Shown here: piece after piece, positions 6,284 through 11,650 of the stretch
How the letters are laid out: every line of letters starts with the position of its first letter
Position numbering within the stretch: the stretch's first letter is position 1
Assembly (NCBI GenBank): GCA_001778545.1
Contig: MFHJ01000037.1
Coordinates: forward strand, 1 to 12,443
DNA: 12,443 nt
Direction: 5' to 3'
Source of the DNA: Candidatus Giovannonibacteria bacterium RIFCSPHIGHO2_02_43_16
GTDB lineage: Bacteria; Patescibacteriota; Minisyncoccia; JACPKW01; UBA11713
The notes under the pieces: model-generated
Told to the model about the DNA's origin: nothing
Seen by the model: only the letters and a program-made list of their open reading frames with translations
Database searches by the model: none
Translations under genes and position numbers: made by a program

Positions 6284-6308
6284 ACTGTGATGATATATCA
6301 TAACGATA
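6283..6308. repeat. 26-bp direct repeat, copy 2 (over TrpR-like promoter and start)
   Basis: Identical to 5796-5821. Its palindrome ATGATATATCAT (6290-6301) covers the -10 hexamer of the TrpR-like gene, and the repeat ends on the A of its start codon. A protein bound here would block transcription initiation, so this is a strong candidate operator. Confidence 0.85.
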
Positions 6309-6318
6309 TCAAAATCAA
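6290..6318 (-). promoter_or_regulatory. Predicted leaderless promoter of the TrpR-like gene
   Basis: On the minus strand, -35 TTGATT (6318-6313), 17-bp spacer, -10 TATCAT (6295-6290), then 6 nt (CACAGT) and ATG. With the standard -10 to +1 distance, transcription would start on the A of ATG at 6283. Confidence 0.6.
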
Positions 6319-6327
6319 TTTATAAAT

Positions 6328-6356
6328 TTGATTCGAATGTAGTTTTTTATTATGCT
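6328..6356 (+). promoter_or_regulatory. Predicted leaderless promoter of the PheRS gene
   Basis: -35 TTGATT (6328-6333), 17-bp spacer, -10 TATGCT (6351-6356), then 6 nt (AAAGAA) and ATG at 6363. The geometry is the same as for the divergent TrpR-like gene. An alternative -10, TATTAT at 6348-6353, would give a 3-nt leader. The -35 lies 9 bp from that of the divergent promoter, so a regulator at 6283-6308 could affect both. Confidence 0.5.
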
Positions 6357-6362
6357 AAAGAA

Positions 6363-7499
6363 ATGCAAATAAAAATTGATTCGCCGGAAGAAAGAGAACT
6401 TATAAAAACTCTAGAGTCAAAAACAGACGCCGATAGCAAAAGGATGTTGAGGTTTTTGGATATGCCGGATTTGTCACGAACTCCGGAGAGCCCCATATGC
6501 GAGTTAGTGGAGCGTATAATAAAGCTCGAGGATTTCGAGAATTTTGATATCGTCGAGGCGCCGGAAATCGTGCCGGCAGATATCAGCTTTGATCTATTCG
6601 ACTTCCCTTCAGATCATCCAACCCGAAGCAAGTCTGATACTTACTACCCCAACGAAAAAAATATCCTTCGCACCCATACGACCGTCATGTGGTATTACTA
6701 CTTGATGAATAAAAAAATCAAAGAGCGAATTAAAAACAATGAGGCAGTAGGTTCGCTTTCTTTCGGCAAGGTGTACCGTAAAGATGAAATTGACCGCCAT
6801 CACATGAATGTTTTTCATCAAATGGACGGGTGGTATCTGGCGCCAAAGAGCCAGAAGATAATCACCATAGAAGACCTGGAAAATATTTTGATAAAAATCG
6901 CCCAAGCAATTTTCGGCAAAGATATTAAATATCGTTTTAATAAAGATCAATTCCCGTTTACAAATCCTTCGATTGAAATGGAAATTGAGAAAAACGGAAA
7001 ATGGATGGAAGTTTTGGGGTCGGGAGTCGTCAGCGGAAACGTTTTGAAAAAAATGGGAGTTGATCCGGAAAATTACACCGGCTGGGCATTCGGCTTCGGG
7101 CTCGAAAGGTTGGCCATAATCTCAATGGAATTGCCGGATATACGCCTTTTGTGGTCCCAAGATCCGCGTGTCAAAAAGCAGTTGCGGCTCGGCAATAAAT
7201 TCAAAGAAGTCAGCAAATTTCCGCCGATAACGCGCGATATATCTTTTGTTGTGAAAAATGATTTTATCCCCAACAACTATTTTGACTTGATCCGCGACCT
7301 CGGGGGCGATCTGGTGGAAGAAGTAACGCTTTTAGATAAATATGAAAACGCGGAAAAATTTGGGCAAGATAAAATTAGTTACACTTATAGAATCATCTAC
7401 CGCTCAAGCGACCGAACTCTTACAGGCGAAGAAGTGGACGCGATACAGAAAAAAATTTACGACGAAACCGCGAAACAATTCTGGGCGGAATTGAGATAA
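6363..7499 (+). CDS. pheS: Single-chain phenylalanyl-tRNA synthetase, mitochondrial-type
   Basis: The 378-aa protein should charge tRNA-Phe. The class II core has DHPTRSKSDTYY (84-95), RTHTT (103-107), FGKVYRKDEID (134-144), FHQMDGW (151-157), the phenylalanine-pocket segment QFPFTNPS (196-203) and motif 3 GWAFGFGLERL (240-250). This continues into PDIRLLWSQDPR and then a ferredoxin-fold anticodon-binding (FDX-ACB) domain (about 284-378: KFPPITRDISFVV, GGDLVEEVTLLDKYE, YRIIYRSSDRTLTGEE). Bacteria normally place that domain at the C-terminus of the beta subunit. Core plus FDX-ACB in one chain, without the N-terminal coiled coil of bacterial PheS, is the architecture of mitochondrial PheRS, and the wording of the motifs resembles it closely. 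No pheT follows. No editing domain is present. There is no Shine-Dalgarno; a leaderless start is predicted. Confidence 0.9.
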   Translation: MQIKIDSPEERELIKTLESKTDADSKRMLRFLDMPDLSRTPESPICELVERIIKLEDFENFDIVEAPEIVPADISFDLFDFPSDHPTRSKSDTYYPNEKNILRTHTTVMWYYYLMNKKIKERIKNNEAVGSLSFGKVYRKDEIDRHHMNVFHQMDGWYLAPKSQKIITIEDLENILIKIAQAIFGKDIKYRFNKDQFPFTNPSIEMEIEKNGKWMEVLGSGVVSGNVLKKMGVDPENYTGWAFGFGLERLAIISMELPDIRLLWSQDPRVKKQLRLGNKFKEVSKFPPITRDISFVVKNDFIPNNYFDLIRDLGGDLVEEVTLLDKYENAEKFGQDKISYTYRIIYRSSDRTLTGEEVDAIQKKIYDETAKQFWAELR

Positions 7500-7514
7500 A
7501 AAATTATCCACACA

Positions 7515-7543
7515 TTGACAAAAATAAAAAAATAAAATAAGAT
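7515..7543 (+). promoter_or_regulatory. Promoter of the 51-aa peptide gene
   Basis: -35 TTGACA (7515-7520, full consensus), 17-bp A-rich spacer, -10 TAAGAT (7538-7543), 15 nt after the PheRS stop codon. The leader contains a small inverted repeat (GATTAAG/CTTGATC) followed by AAAGGAGGTGATC. Confidence 0.65.
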
Positions 7544-7580
7544 TAAGAAAAATCTTGATCAGGACGCAAAGGAGGTGATC

Positions 7581-7736
7581 ATGAAGCTCTTAAAACAAAT
7601 TATCTGGGCAGTCATATTGATTGCAGGCATTTCCGTAGCGCTCGCTGACTTATACAAAAACAATGGGAACAAAGCACGAGTGCTTACGATTGAAGAAGCT
7701 ACGAGGCGGGAAAAATTGCTTCGCGATAGCAACTAA
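7581..7736 (+). CDS. 51-aa exported or membrane-anchored peptide
   Basis: The gene starts with ATG at 7581, directly after AAAGGAGGTGATC, a near-complete match to the anti-Shine-Dalgarno, and stops with TAA at 7734-7736. The product opens MKLLKQ, has a hydrophobic segment IIWAVILIAGISVALA (about residues 7-22) and then a charged tail of about 29 residues ending REKLLRDSN. The ALA-D junction fits a signal peptidase I site, so it is either a secreted peptide of about 29 residues or a single-span anchor with the tail outside. Its own strong promoter and a hairpin terminator make it a complete transcription unit. No family is recognised. Confidence 0.75.
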   Translation: MKLLKQIIWAVILIAGISVALADLYKNNGNKARVLTIEEATRREKLLRDSN

Positions 7737-7771
7737 ATGCCGATAACCAAAATCACTGCTAAAACCTGAAA

Positions 7772-7795
7772 GGCCCGCTTCTACGAAGTCGGGCC
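7772..7795. terminator. Shared bidirectional hairpin terminator
   Basis: GGCCCG (7772-7777) pairs with CGGGCC (7790-7795), and the stem continues CTTC (7778-7781) with GAAG (7785-7788) across one bulged T, leaving a 3-nt loop. Short T-rich stretches lie on either side. It sits between the convergent 51-aa and 160-aa genes; the stop codon and last codons of the 160-aa gene are inside the hairpin. Confidence 0.65.
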
Positions 7796-8263
7796 CTTTC
7801 GCTTTCCTGATACCTCCTTAAACTTTTTTTTGAGATTCTTAACAAGCTCCGGGTAAATCCTCTTGAGATACCTTTGTGACGCAAACGTAATTATGCCCCG
7901 AGAGCTTTTGAATTCTAAGATATCTTCGCTGTCTGATACATCCCAGAATTCAAAACGAGGCAAAACAACGTCCTTCCTGGAATAAGCAAGGGGGTCGTCC
8001 CCGCCTTTTCCGAGGAAATAATCTAAACATACTAACCTAACTTTATCGGACGCACCCGCATAGTGGTCATAAATTAGATATCTCGCCGCGCCTTTTTGGA
8101 ATCGTACTCTGCTAATACCTTTTCTAACTATCAAAAAATATGTTTTGCTATTGCGGATATCTTCGACGATAATCGCGACGAGTTTGCCGAAGTTACGTTT
8201 CATGAATTCATTAACTGCTTGGTTGTATCTATTAAAGAGCGGGTTATTCGGAGCCATTACCAT
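7781..8263 (-). CDS. Unknown 160-aa protein
   Basis: The ATG at 8263 is supported by AAGGAGGTG 5-6 nt upstream; an in-frame ATG two codons later is possible. The protein is soluble, without signal peptide or membrane span. The first two thirds look like an alpha/beta fold with alternating hydrophobic strands (KLVAIIVEDI, TYFLIVRKGISRVRF, KVRLVCLDYFLG). It contains an aromatic-rich patch (LPRFEFWDVSDSEDI) and ends in a lysine-rich helix (LVKNLKKKFKEVSGKRK). It faces away from the ZIP transporter and shares a terminator with the 51-aa peptide gene. No family is recognised. Confidence 0.75.
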   Translation of the reverse strand: MVMAPNNPLFNRYNQAVNEFMKRNFGKLVAIIVEDIRNSKTYFLIVRKGISRVRFQKGAARYLIYDHYAGASDKVRLVCLDYFLGKGGDDPLAYSRKDVVLPRFEFWDVSDSEDILEFKSSRGIITFASQRYLKRIYPELVKNLKKKFKEVSGKRKGPTS

Positions 8264-8308
8264 TGGGCACCTCCTTCGATATTTCTATCAATATAAATCA
8301 AAAAACGT

Positions 8309-8314
8309 TAAAAT
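8309..8314 (+). promoter_or_regulatory. Predicted -10 box of the ZIP gene (leaderless arrangement)
   Basis: TAAAAT is followed by 6 nt (AGAAGA) and the ATG at 8321, placing transcription start on the start codon. No convincing -35 is visible. Confidence 0.45.
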
Positions 8315-8320
8315 AGAAGA

Positions 8321-9085
8321 ATGGACAACATCTTATATATTTTGGGAAGCGTTGGGGCGGTAAGTTTAATATCTTTTGCTGGCGTGCTTACACTCTCTTT
8401 TCGCGAAGAACGCTTGGCGCGGATCGTTTTTATGTTTGTCGCCGTGGCAACTGGCGCTCTTTTGGGAGACGCTTTCCTGCATCTCATACCAGAGGCATAT
8501 GAAAAAATAAAAAATCCGGAAACGATATCGCTTCTTATCATCCTAGGGATGCTCGTTTTCTTTGTGCTCGAGAAAGTTCTCCGGTGGCACCATCATCATG
8601 ACGACATGTCCCATGAGAGCGATAGAGAAGATCCCAAATATCTCGGGCGGCTGATTTTGATCTCCGACGGACTACATAATTTAATCGACGGGGTCGTCAT
8701 CGCGGTTAGTTATTTTATAAGCGTAGAAATTGGGCTTGCGACAACGCTTGCTGTTATCCTCCACGAAATTCCGCAAGAAATTGGAGATTTCGGGGTGTTG
8801 ATTCATTCGGGGTATCGACCCCGGCAGGCGCTTTGGTTTAACTTTTTGTCGGCGGCAACTTCCCTTGCAGGAGCGATACTTGTTATAGCGCTCGGATCTT
8901 TCCCGGAATATATTTTGGACTGGGTAATCCCGTTCGCGGCAGGAATATTTATTTATATCGCAAGTTCAGATTTAGTCCCGGAATTGCACAGGAGCAGTGG
9001 GAAAAAATTTGGGACGGTTTTCAAGGAATTGCTCGGAATTTGCGTCGGCATTTTGGTTATGTACGCACTTCTTTTTCTTGAATAA
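8321..9085 (+). CDS. ZIP-family divalent metal transporter
   Basis: The 254-aa membrane protein has about eight hydrophobic segments. ZIP proteins move Zn2+ or related metals into the cytoplasm. Signature residues are visible: GALLGDAFLHLIPEA (45-59), the helix IV motif HNLIDG (119-124) and the helix V motif HEIPQEIGD (148-156), which together form the binuclear metal site of the family. The loop between the third and fourth spans is histidine/aspartate-rich (WHHHHDDMSH, 89-98), typical of the variable metal-binding loop. It is transcribed away from the 160-aa gene and precedes two tRNA genes. There is no Shine-Dalgarno; the -10 box is 6 nt from the ATG. Substrate specificity cannot be assigned. 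Confidence 0.93.
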   Translation: MDNILYILGSVGAVSLISFAGVLTLSFREERLARIVFMFVAVATGALLGDAFLHLIPEAYEKIKNPETISLLIILGMLVFFVLEKVLRWHHHHDDMSHESDREDPKYLGRLILISDGLHNLIDGVVIAVSYFISVEIGLATTLAVILHEIPQEIGDFGVLIHSGYRPRQALWFNFLSAATSLAGAILVIALGSFPEYILDWVIPFAAGIFIYIASSDLVPELHRSSGKKFGTVFKELLGICVGILVMYALLFLE

Positions 9086-9126
9086 ATCAGCTTGCGAAAG
9101 TTTGAATTTTTGATATGCTATTATCT

Positions 9127-9132
9127 TATAGT
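9127..9132 (+). promoter_or_regulatory. Predicted -10 box of the tRNA-Met/tRNA-Asp unit
   Basis: TATAGT ends 5 nt before the mature tRNA 5' end. A TTGAAT at 9102-9107 is 19 bp upstream, longer than ideal. An alternative is an extended -10, TGC-TATTAT (9117-9124), giving a leader of about 7 nt. Confidence 0.4.
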
Positions 9133-9137
9133 AGCGC

Positions 9138-9209
9138 GCCAGCGTAGTTCAACGGTTAGAACGAGGGACTCATAAGCCTTAAACGGAGGTCCGACTCCTC
9201 CCGCTGGCA
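9138..9209 (+). tRNA. tRNA with CAT anticodon (elongator Met or Ile2)
   Basis: A complete cloverleaf: acceptor GCCAGCG/CGCTGGC, D stem GTTC/GAAC with GG in the loop, anticodon loop CTCATAA (CAT at 9171-9173), T stem GGAGG/CCTCC. The acceptor 1-72 pair is G-C, so it is not the initiator. CAT may be elongator Met, or Ile2 after lysidine modification; not resolved here. Oddities: an A-G mismatch at 31-39 and a G-T at 28-42 in the anticodon stem, and C in place of T at T-loop position 55. CCA is not encoded. Confidence 0.9.
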
Positions 9210-9228
9210 CTGGCCTTAAAAATTTATT

Positions 9229-9303
9229 GGGCGCGTGGTGTAGCCTGGTTAACACGTCCCCCTGTCACGGGGAAGATCGTGGGTTCAAATCCCATCGCGC
9301 CCG
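9229..9303 (+). tRNA. tRNA-Asp (GTC)
   Basis: Acceptor GGGCGCG/CGCGCCC, D stem GTGT/ACAC, anticodon stem TCCCC/GGGGA with loop CTGTCAC (GTC at 9264-9266), T loop TTCAAAT, discriminator G73 as expected for Asp. CCA is encoded at 9304-9306, unlike the two other tRNAs in the window. It follows the CAT tRNA by 19 nt and is probably co-transcribed. Confidence 0.96.
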
Positions 9304-9321
9304 CCAACGTTTAAATAGGCT

Positions 9322-9687
9322 ATGCAAAAACTTAGACAATTCGTTTCTTTTAGGCCAATTCTCGCTCTTGCAATTAGCGCTATTTTAATCGCCTCCCTAT
9401 TCTTTCTCTTTAGGGAATATGGAATCCTTAGAGAAGTTGGCATATTCGAACGCCCGCCGATGAGACGAGAACTGCCTCGGAAAATTACCGTTGAGGATAT
9501 CCAGCCCTGGATGACTTTTGATTACATAAATAAGCAATTCGACCTCGAGGGCGATTACCTTAAAAACGCCTTGAACATCACAGATCCCAGATACCCAAAT
9601 ATCCCCGTCGGCAGTTTTTCCAAGCGCCAGAAAATGGATCCGAGAACCACTGTAGAAAAAATAAAGCAATTGATCCGCGAAAACTGA
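9322..9687 (+). CDS. Membrane-anchored small protein of unknown function (121 aa), coupled to DedA
   Basis: One N-terminal membrane span (about residues 12-30, FRPILALAISAILIASLFF split by few polar residues) is followed by a linker and a helical domain from about residue 53 (KITVEDIQPWMTFDYINKQF, DYLKNALNI, TTVEKIKQLIREN). The second half looks like a small SAM- or HTH-like helical bundle outside or at the membrane; this is inference from helix pattern only. The stop codon overlaps the DedA start (TGATG), so the two proteins are translationally coupled and may act together. The ATG at 9322 lies 15 nt after the tRNA-Asp CCA; no Shine-Dalgarno. Confidence 0.75.
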   Translation: MQKLRQFVSFRPILALAISAILIASLFFLFREYGILREVGIFERPPMRRELPRKITVEDIQPWMTFDYINKQFDLEGDYLKNALNITDPRYPNIPVGSFSKRQKMDPRTTVEKIKQLIREN

Positions 9688-10277
9688 TGGATTATTTATT
9701 TGATGCATTTCTATCTTTCCTACTCGTTTATAAATACGCAGCACTGTTCGCGATTACATTCGTCGCCGCGCTTATTTTGCCTCTGCCCGCAAGCACGACA
9801 ATCGTTGCCGCGAACGTTTTCGCCTTCCAGGGATATCTTAATTTCCCGGCGGTATTCGGCGCGGCTCTTCTGGGAAATATTGCCGGAGATAATTTAGGGT
9901 ATTTCATATCAAGAAAATACGGTGAGAAATTTTTGCGCCTAATTGGTTTCAATAAAATTTTGAATTCGGCCGCCTTTGCCACCTTAAAAACGTATATTGA
10001 TACCAATTGCAGCTCTCTTATTTATTTTAGCCGATTTATGACCTCCGTCGGCCCGTCCGTTAATATCCTCGCGGGACTTGCAGCCGTGCCTTACGGGAAA
10101 TACCTCTTGTATGAAATTTTCGGAGAGATATCTTATATCTTGCTTTATAGCGCCGTGGGTTTTTATCTCGGCAGCCAATGGGAATACAGCGTTTACTTCT
10201 TGACCACCGCCGGGGTTTTTATGACGTCTCTGGGGCTTTTGTTTTTCTTAGTCCGGGCAAGATTTTTGCGAATCTAG
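9687..10277 (+). CDS. DedA/VTT-domain membrane protein
   Basis: The 196-aa polytopic membrane protein matches the DedA family, some members of which are undecaprenyl-phosphate or phospholipid flippases. Family landmarks are the proline-rich re-entrant region LILPLPASTTIV (about 29-40), GNIAGDNLGYFISRKYG (63-79; glycine/aspartate then GYxxxRKYG) and FSRFMTSVGPSVNILAG (114-130), with the conserved arginine, followed by two or more hydrophobic spans. It starts within the stop codon of the preceding membrane-anchored gene. It converges on the DUF5667-like gene with a 6-bp gap and no visible terminator. Confidence 0.88.
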   Translation: MDYLFDAFLSFLLVYKYAALFAITFVAALILPLPASTTIVAANVFAFQGYLNFPAVFGAALLGNIAGDNLGYFISRKYGEKFLRLIGFNKILNSAAFATLKTYIDTNCSSLIYFSRFMTSVGPSVNILAGLAAVPYGKYLLYEIFGEISYILLYSAVGFYLGSQWEYSVYFLTTAGVFMTSLGLLFFLVRARFLRI

Positions 10278-10283
10278 AAAAAT

Positions 10284-11036
10284 TTATCTCAACCTGGCGG
10301 AAGAGACAACTTTGCCATCGATTTTAACGGTAATAGCGGCATTCGCGCCTACGTTCGAGATTTTAACTTCTACTTCCTGCGGTTCTCCTAAAACCTGAAT
10401 ACAGACCTCCGCGGTCGAGCGCTTGGTAATGTTAAACGTAATGCTGGAGGAAGGCATATCTTTGGCCGCCACCGTCTCCACCTTCCAATCAACGCAGGGG
10501 TTCGCCCTCGCCAATTTCCCGGAAAGTTTCAGGGCGCCTGATTCGTATTCAAGTTCGAGTTCGCCGAAATCTCCGGAAACTTTAGATCTGATGCTAGTTT
10601 TAGCTACTTCATCTTTATTCTCGAATTCATTTTCAATTTCTATTTCAGTAATTCCCAAAATACTGCCTTTCGCGCTGACAGATGATTTTATTTTCGTCCG
10701 CACGGACGAGGCCGCATCCGACTCACCTTTTTCTTCAAGACGATCCATTTCATCGTTCGCAGCCTTAACATGCTCCTTAAATTCGCCCTCAAGTCTTGAT
10801 TTTAGCTCCGCGTTGAGCTTCCCTTCGGCCTTGAGCTTCTCGGCCTCCTCCAATCGGCGGATGGCCAAATTAGCTTGATGCTCCGACTCGGCTTTAGCCG
10901 ATAATGCGAGCCACCCCTGAATCCTTTCGTTTAAATCAGTTTTTATCGGATACAAGACGTCCCCCGGCAGAGAAGATTCGGCGCTATAAGATACGCCAGC
11001 AGAAATCGCCAATAAAATAGCTAGTATTATTCCCAT
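10284..11036 (-). CDS. Secreted DUF5667-like protein
   Basis: The 250-aa protein begins with a hydrophobic export signal (IILAILLAISAGVSYSAES, residues 3-21) lacking the usual basic N-region. The signal is followed directly by SLPGDVLYPIKTDLNERIQ (about 22-40), the hallmark of DUF5667, found on cell-surface proteins. A charged alpha-helical region (about 40-110; SEHQANLAIRRLEEAEKLKAEGK) suggests a coiled coil. The C-terminal part (about 130-250) is beta-rich with KVSGDFGELELEYESG and a DGKVVSSARLR end, likely a sandwich domain, including two cysteines (about 179 and 215) that could form a disulfide. The start is fixed by an in-frame stop four codons upstream. TATAAT ends 8 nt before the ATG, so the mRNA has almost no leader. 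Confidence 0.8.
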   Translation of the reverse strand: MGIILAILLAISAGVSYSAESSLPGDVLYPIKTDLNERIQGWLALSAKAESEHQANLAIRRLEEAEKLKAEGKLNAELKSRLEGEFKEHVKAANDEMDRLEEKGESDAASSVRTKIKSSVSAKGSILGITEIEIENEFENKDEVAKTSIRSKVSGDFGELELEYESGALKLSGKLARANPCVDWKVETVAAKDMPSSSITFNITKRSTAEVCIQVLGEPQEVEVKISNVGANAAITVKIDGKVVSSARLR

Positions 11037-11044
11037 AAGGTTTA

Positions 11045-11053
11045 ATTATACCA
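11045..11053 (-). promoter_or_regulatory. Predicted extended -10 promoter of the DUF5667-like gene
   Basis: The minus strand reads TGG-TATAAT (11053-11045), a consensus extended -10. Start would be near 11038, leaving a 2-nt leader. No clear -35 is seen. Confidence 0.6.
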
Positions 11054-11089
11054 ATAATTTCCCTTTGAAATAGAAGACGAAAACAAGCC

Positions 11090-11118
11090 TTGAATATTAC
11101 AGAATAAAGACGTATCAT
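11090..11118 (+). promoter_or_regulatory. Predicted promoter of the initiator tRNA
   Basis: -35 TTGAAT (11090-11095), 17-bp spacer, -10 TATCAT (11113-11118), then 5 nt to the mature tRNA 5' end. Start would fall within about 1-3 nt of position 1 of the tRNA. Confidence 0.65.
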
Positions 11119-11123
11119 ACAAG

Positions 11124-11194
11124 CGCGGGGTAGAGAAGCAGTATCTCGGGAGGCTCATAACCTCCAGACCCGGGTGCAATTCCCGGCTCCGCAA
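11124..11194 (+). tRNA. Initiator tRNA-fMet (CAT)
   Basis: Acceptor CGCGGGG/CTCCGCA leaves the C1-A72 mismatch that marks bacterial initiators. The D stem is GAGA/TCTC. The anticodon stem GGAGG/CCTCC encloses CTCATAA (CAT at 11156-11158); the stem ends in only GG, where most initiators have three G-C pairs next to the loop. The T stem is CCGGG/CCCGG with loop TGCAATT, which has G in place of T at position 55. CCA is not encoded. Confidence 0.95.
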
Positions 11195-11287
11195 CATTTA
11201 TTAAATCCACACCTCGATTCGCTTTTTTATTTTATAATAAGATATATACAAAATACTAAAATAGTTGAGTGGGTTCTTCGAATAGCT

Positions 11288-11650
11288 GTGTTCGGGGAAT
11301 TTATAGGGCACGGGGTATTCGCGCTTGGATTTTTTCCCTCGCAGGCAATAGGAAAATCCATTTTATTCCTCCCGCAAAAAGCCCAGTGGGTAGGATGGAT
11401 GCAAAATTTCGGCATATCCGACCCGGCGCTTGCCGCAAAATTATTGATGTTAGTTGGGGCAATCGACATCCTGCTTGCTTTTATCGTGCTGATCAGGCCG
11501 GTTCGGCCGCTTCTTTTGTGGATGGCCTTCTGGGGTTTTTGGACGGCCATTGTCCGGCCTCTTGTCGGAGAGCCGATTTGGGATTTCGTTGAACGCTGGG
11601 CGAATTGGGGGGCTCCTTTGGCGCTTTGGTATCTAGTTAAGAAAAGTTAG
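11288..11650 (+). CDS. DoxX-like multi-span membrane protein
   Basis: No ATG exists in any frame between the fMet tRNA and about 11395, so the start is uncertain. GTG at 11288 gives 120 aa and is the first usual start codon after the tRNA. A GTG at 11174 lies inside the tRNA and is rejected. The open frame upstream (IVEWVLRIAV) already looks like part of the first helix, so a rare AUA at 11246 or 11261 is possible. The protein has about four hydrophobic spans, including FGEFIGHGVFALGFF, LLMLVGAIDILLAFIVLI and LLLWMAFWGFWTAIVRPL, in a DoxX-like pattern. Its 3' end overlaps the convergent gatA by 14 bp. The family call is tentative. Confidence 0.6.
   Translation: MFGEFIGHGVFALGFFPSQAIGKSILFLPQKAQWVGWMQNFGISDPALAAKLLMLVGAIDILLAFIVLIRPVRPLLLWMAFWGFWTAIVRPLVGEPIWDFVERWANWGAPLALWYLVKKS

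Noticed and set aside
5796..6308. CRISPR array or phage attachment pair
   Set aside because: Only two repeat copies 487 bp apart, no spacer series, no cas or integrase gene nearby; kept as a regulator-linked repeat instead.
10423..10878. Plus-strand open frame of 151 codons, serine-rich
   Set aside because: Mirror of the charged helical region of the secreted DUF5667-like gene; low-complexity serine content is a reverse-strand artefact.
11174..11287. Upstream extension of the DoxX-like frame from a GTG
   Set aside because: The GTG and following codons are the T arm and acceptor of tRNA-fMet.
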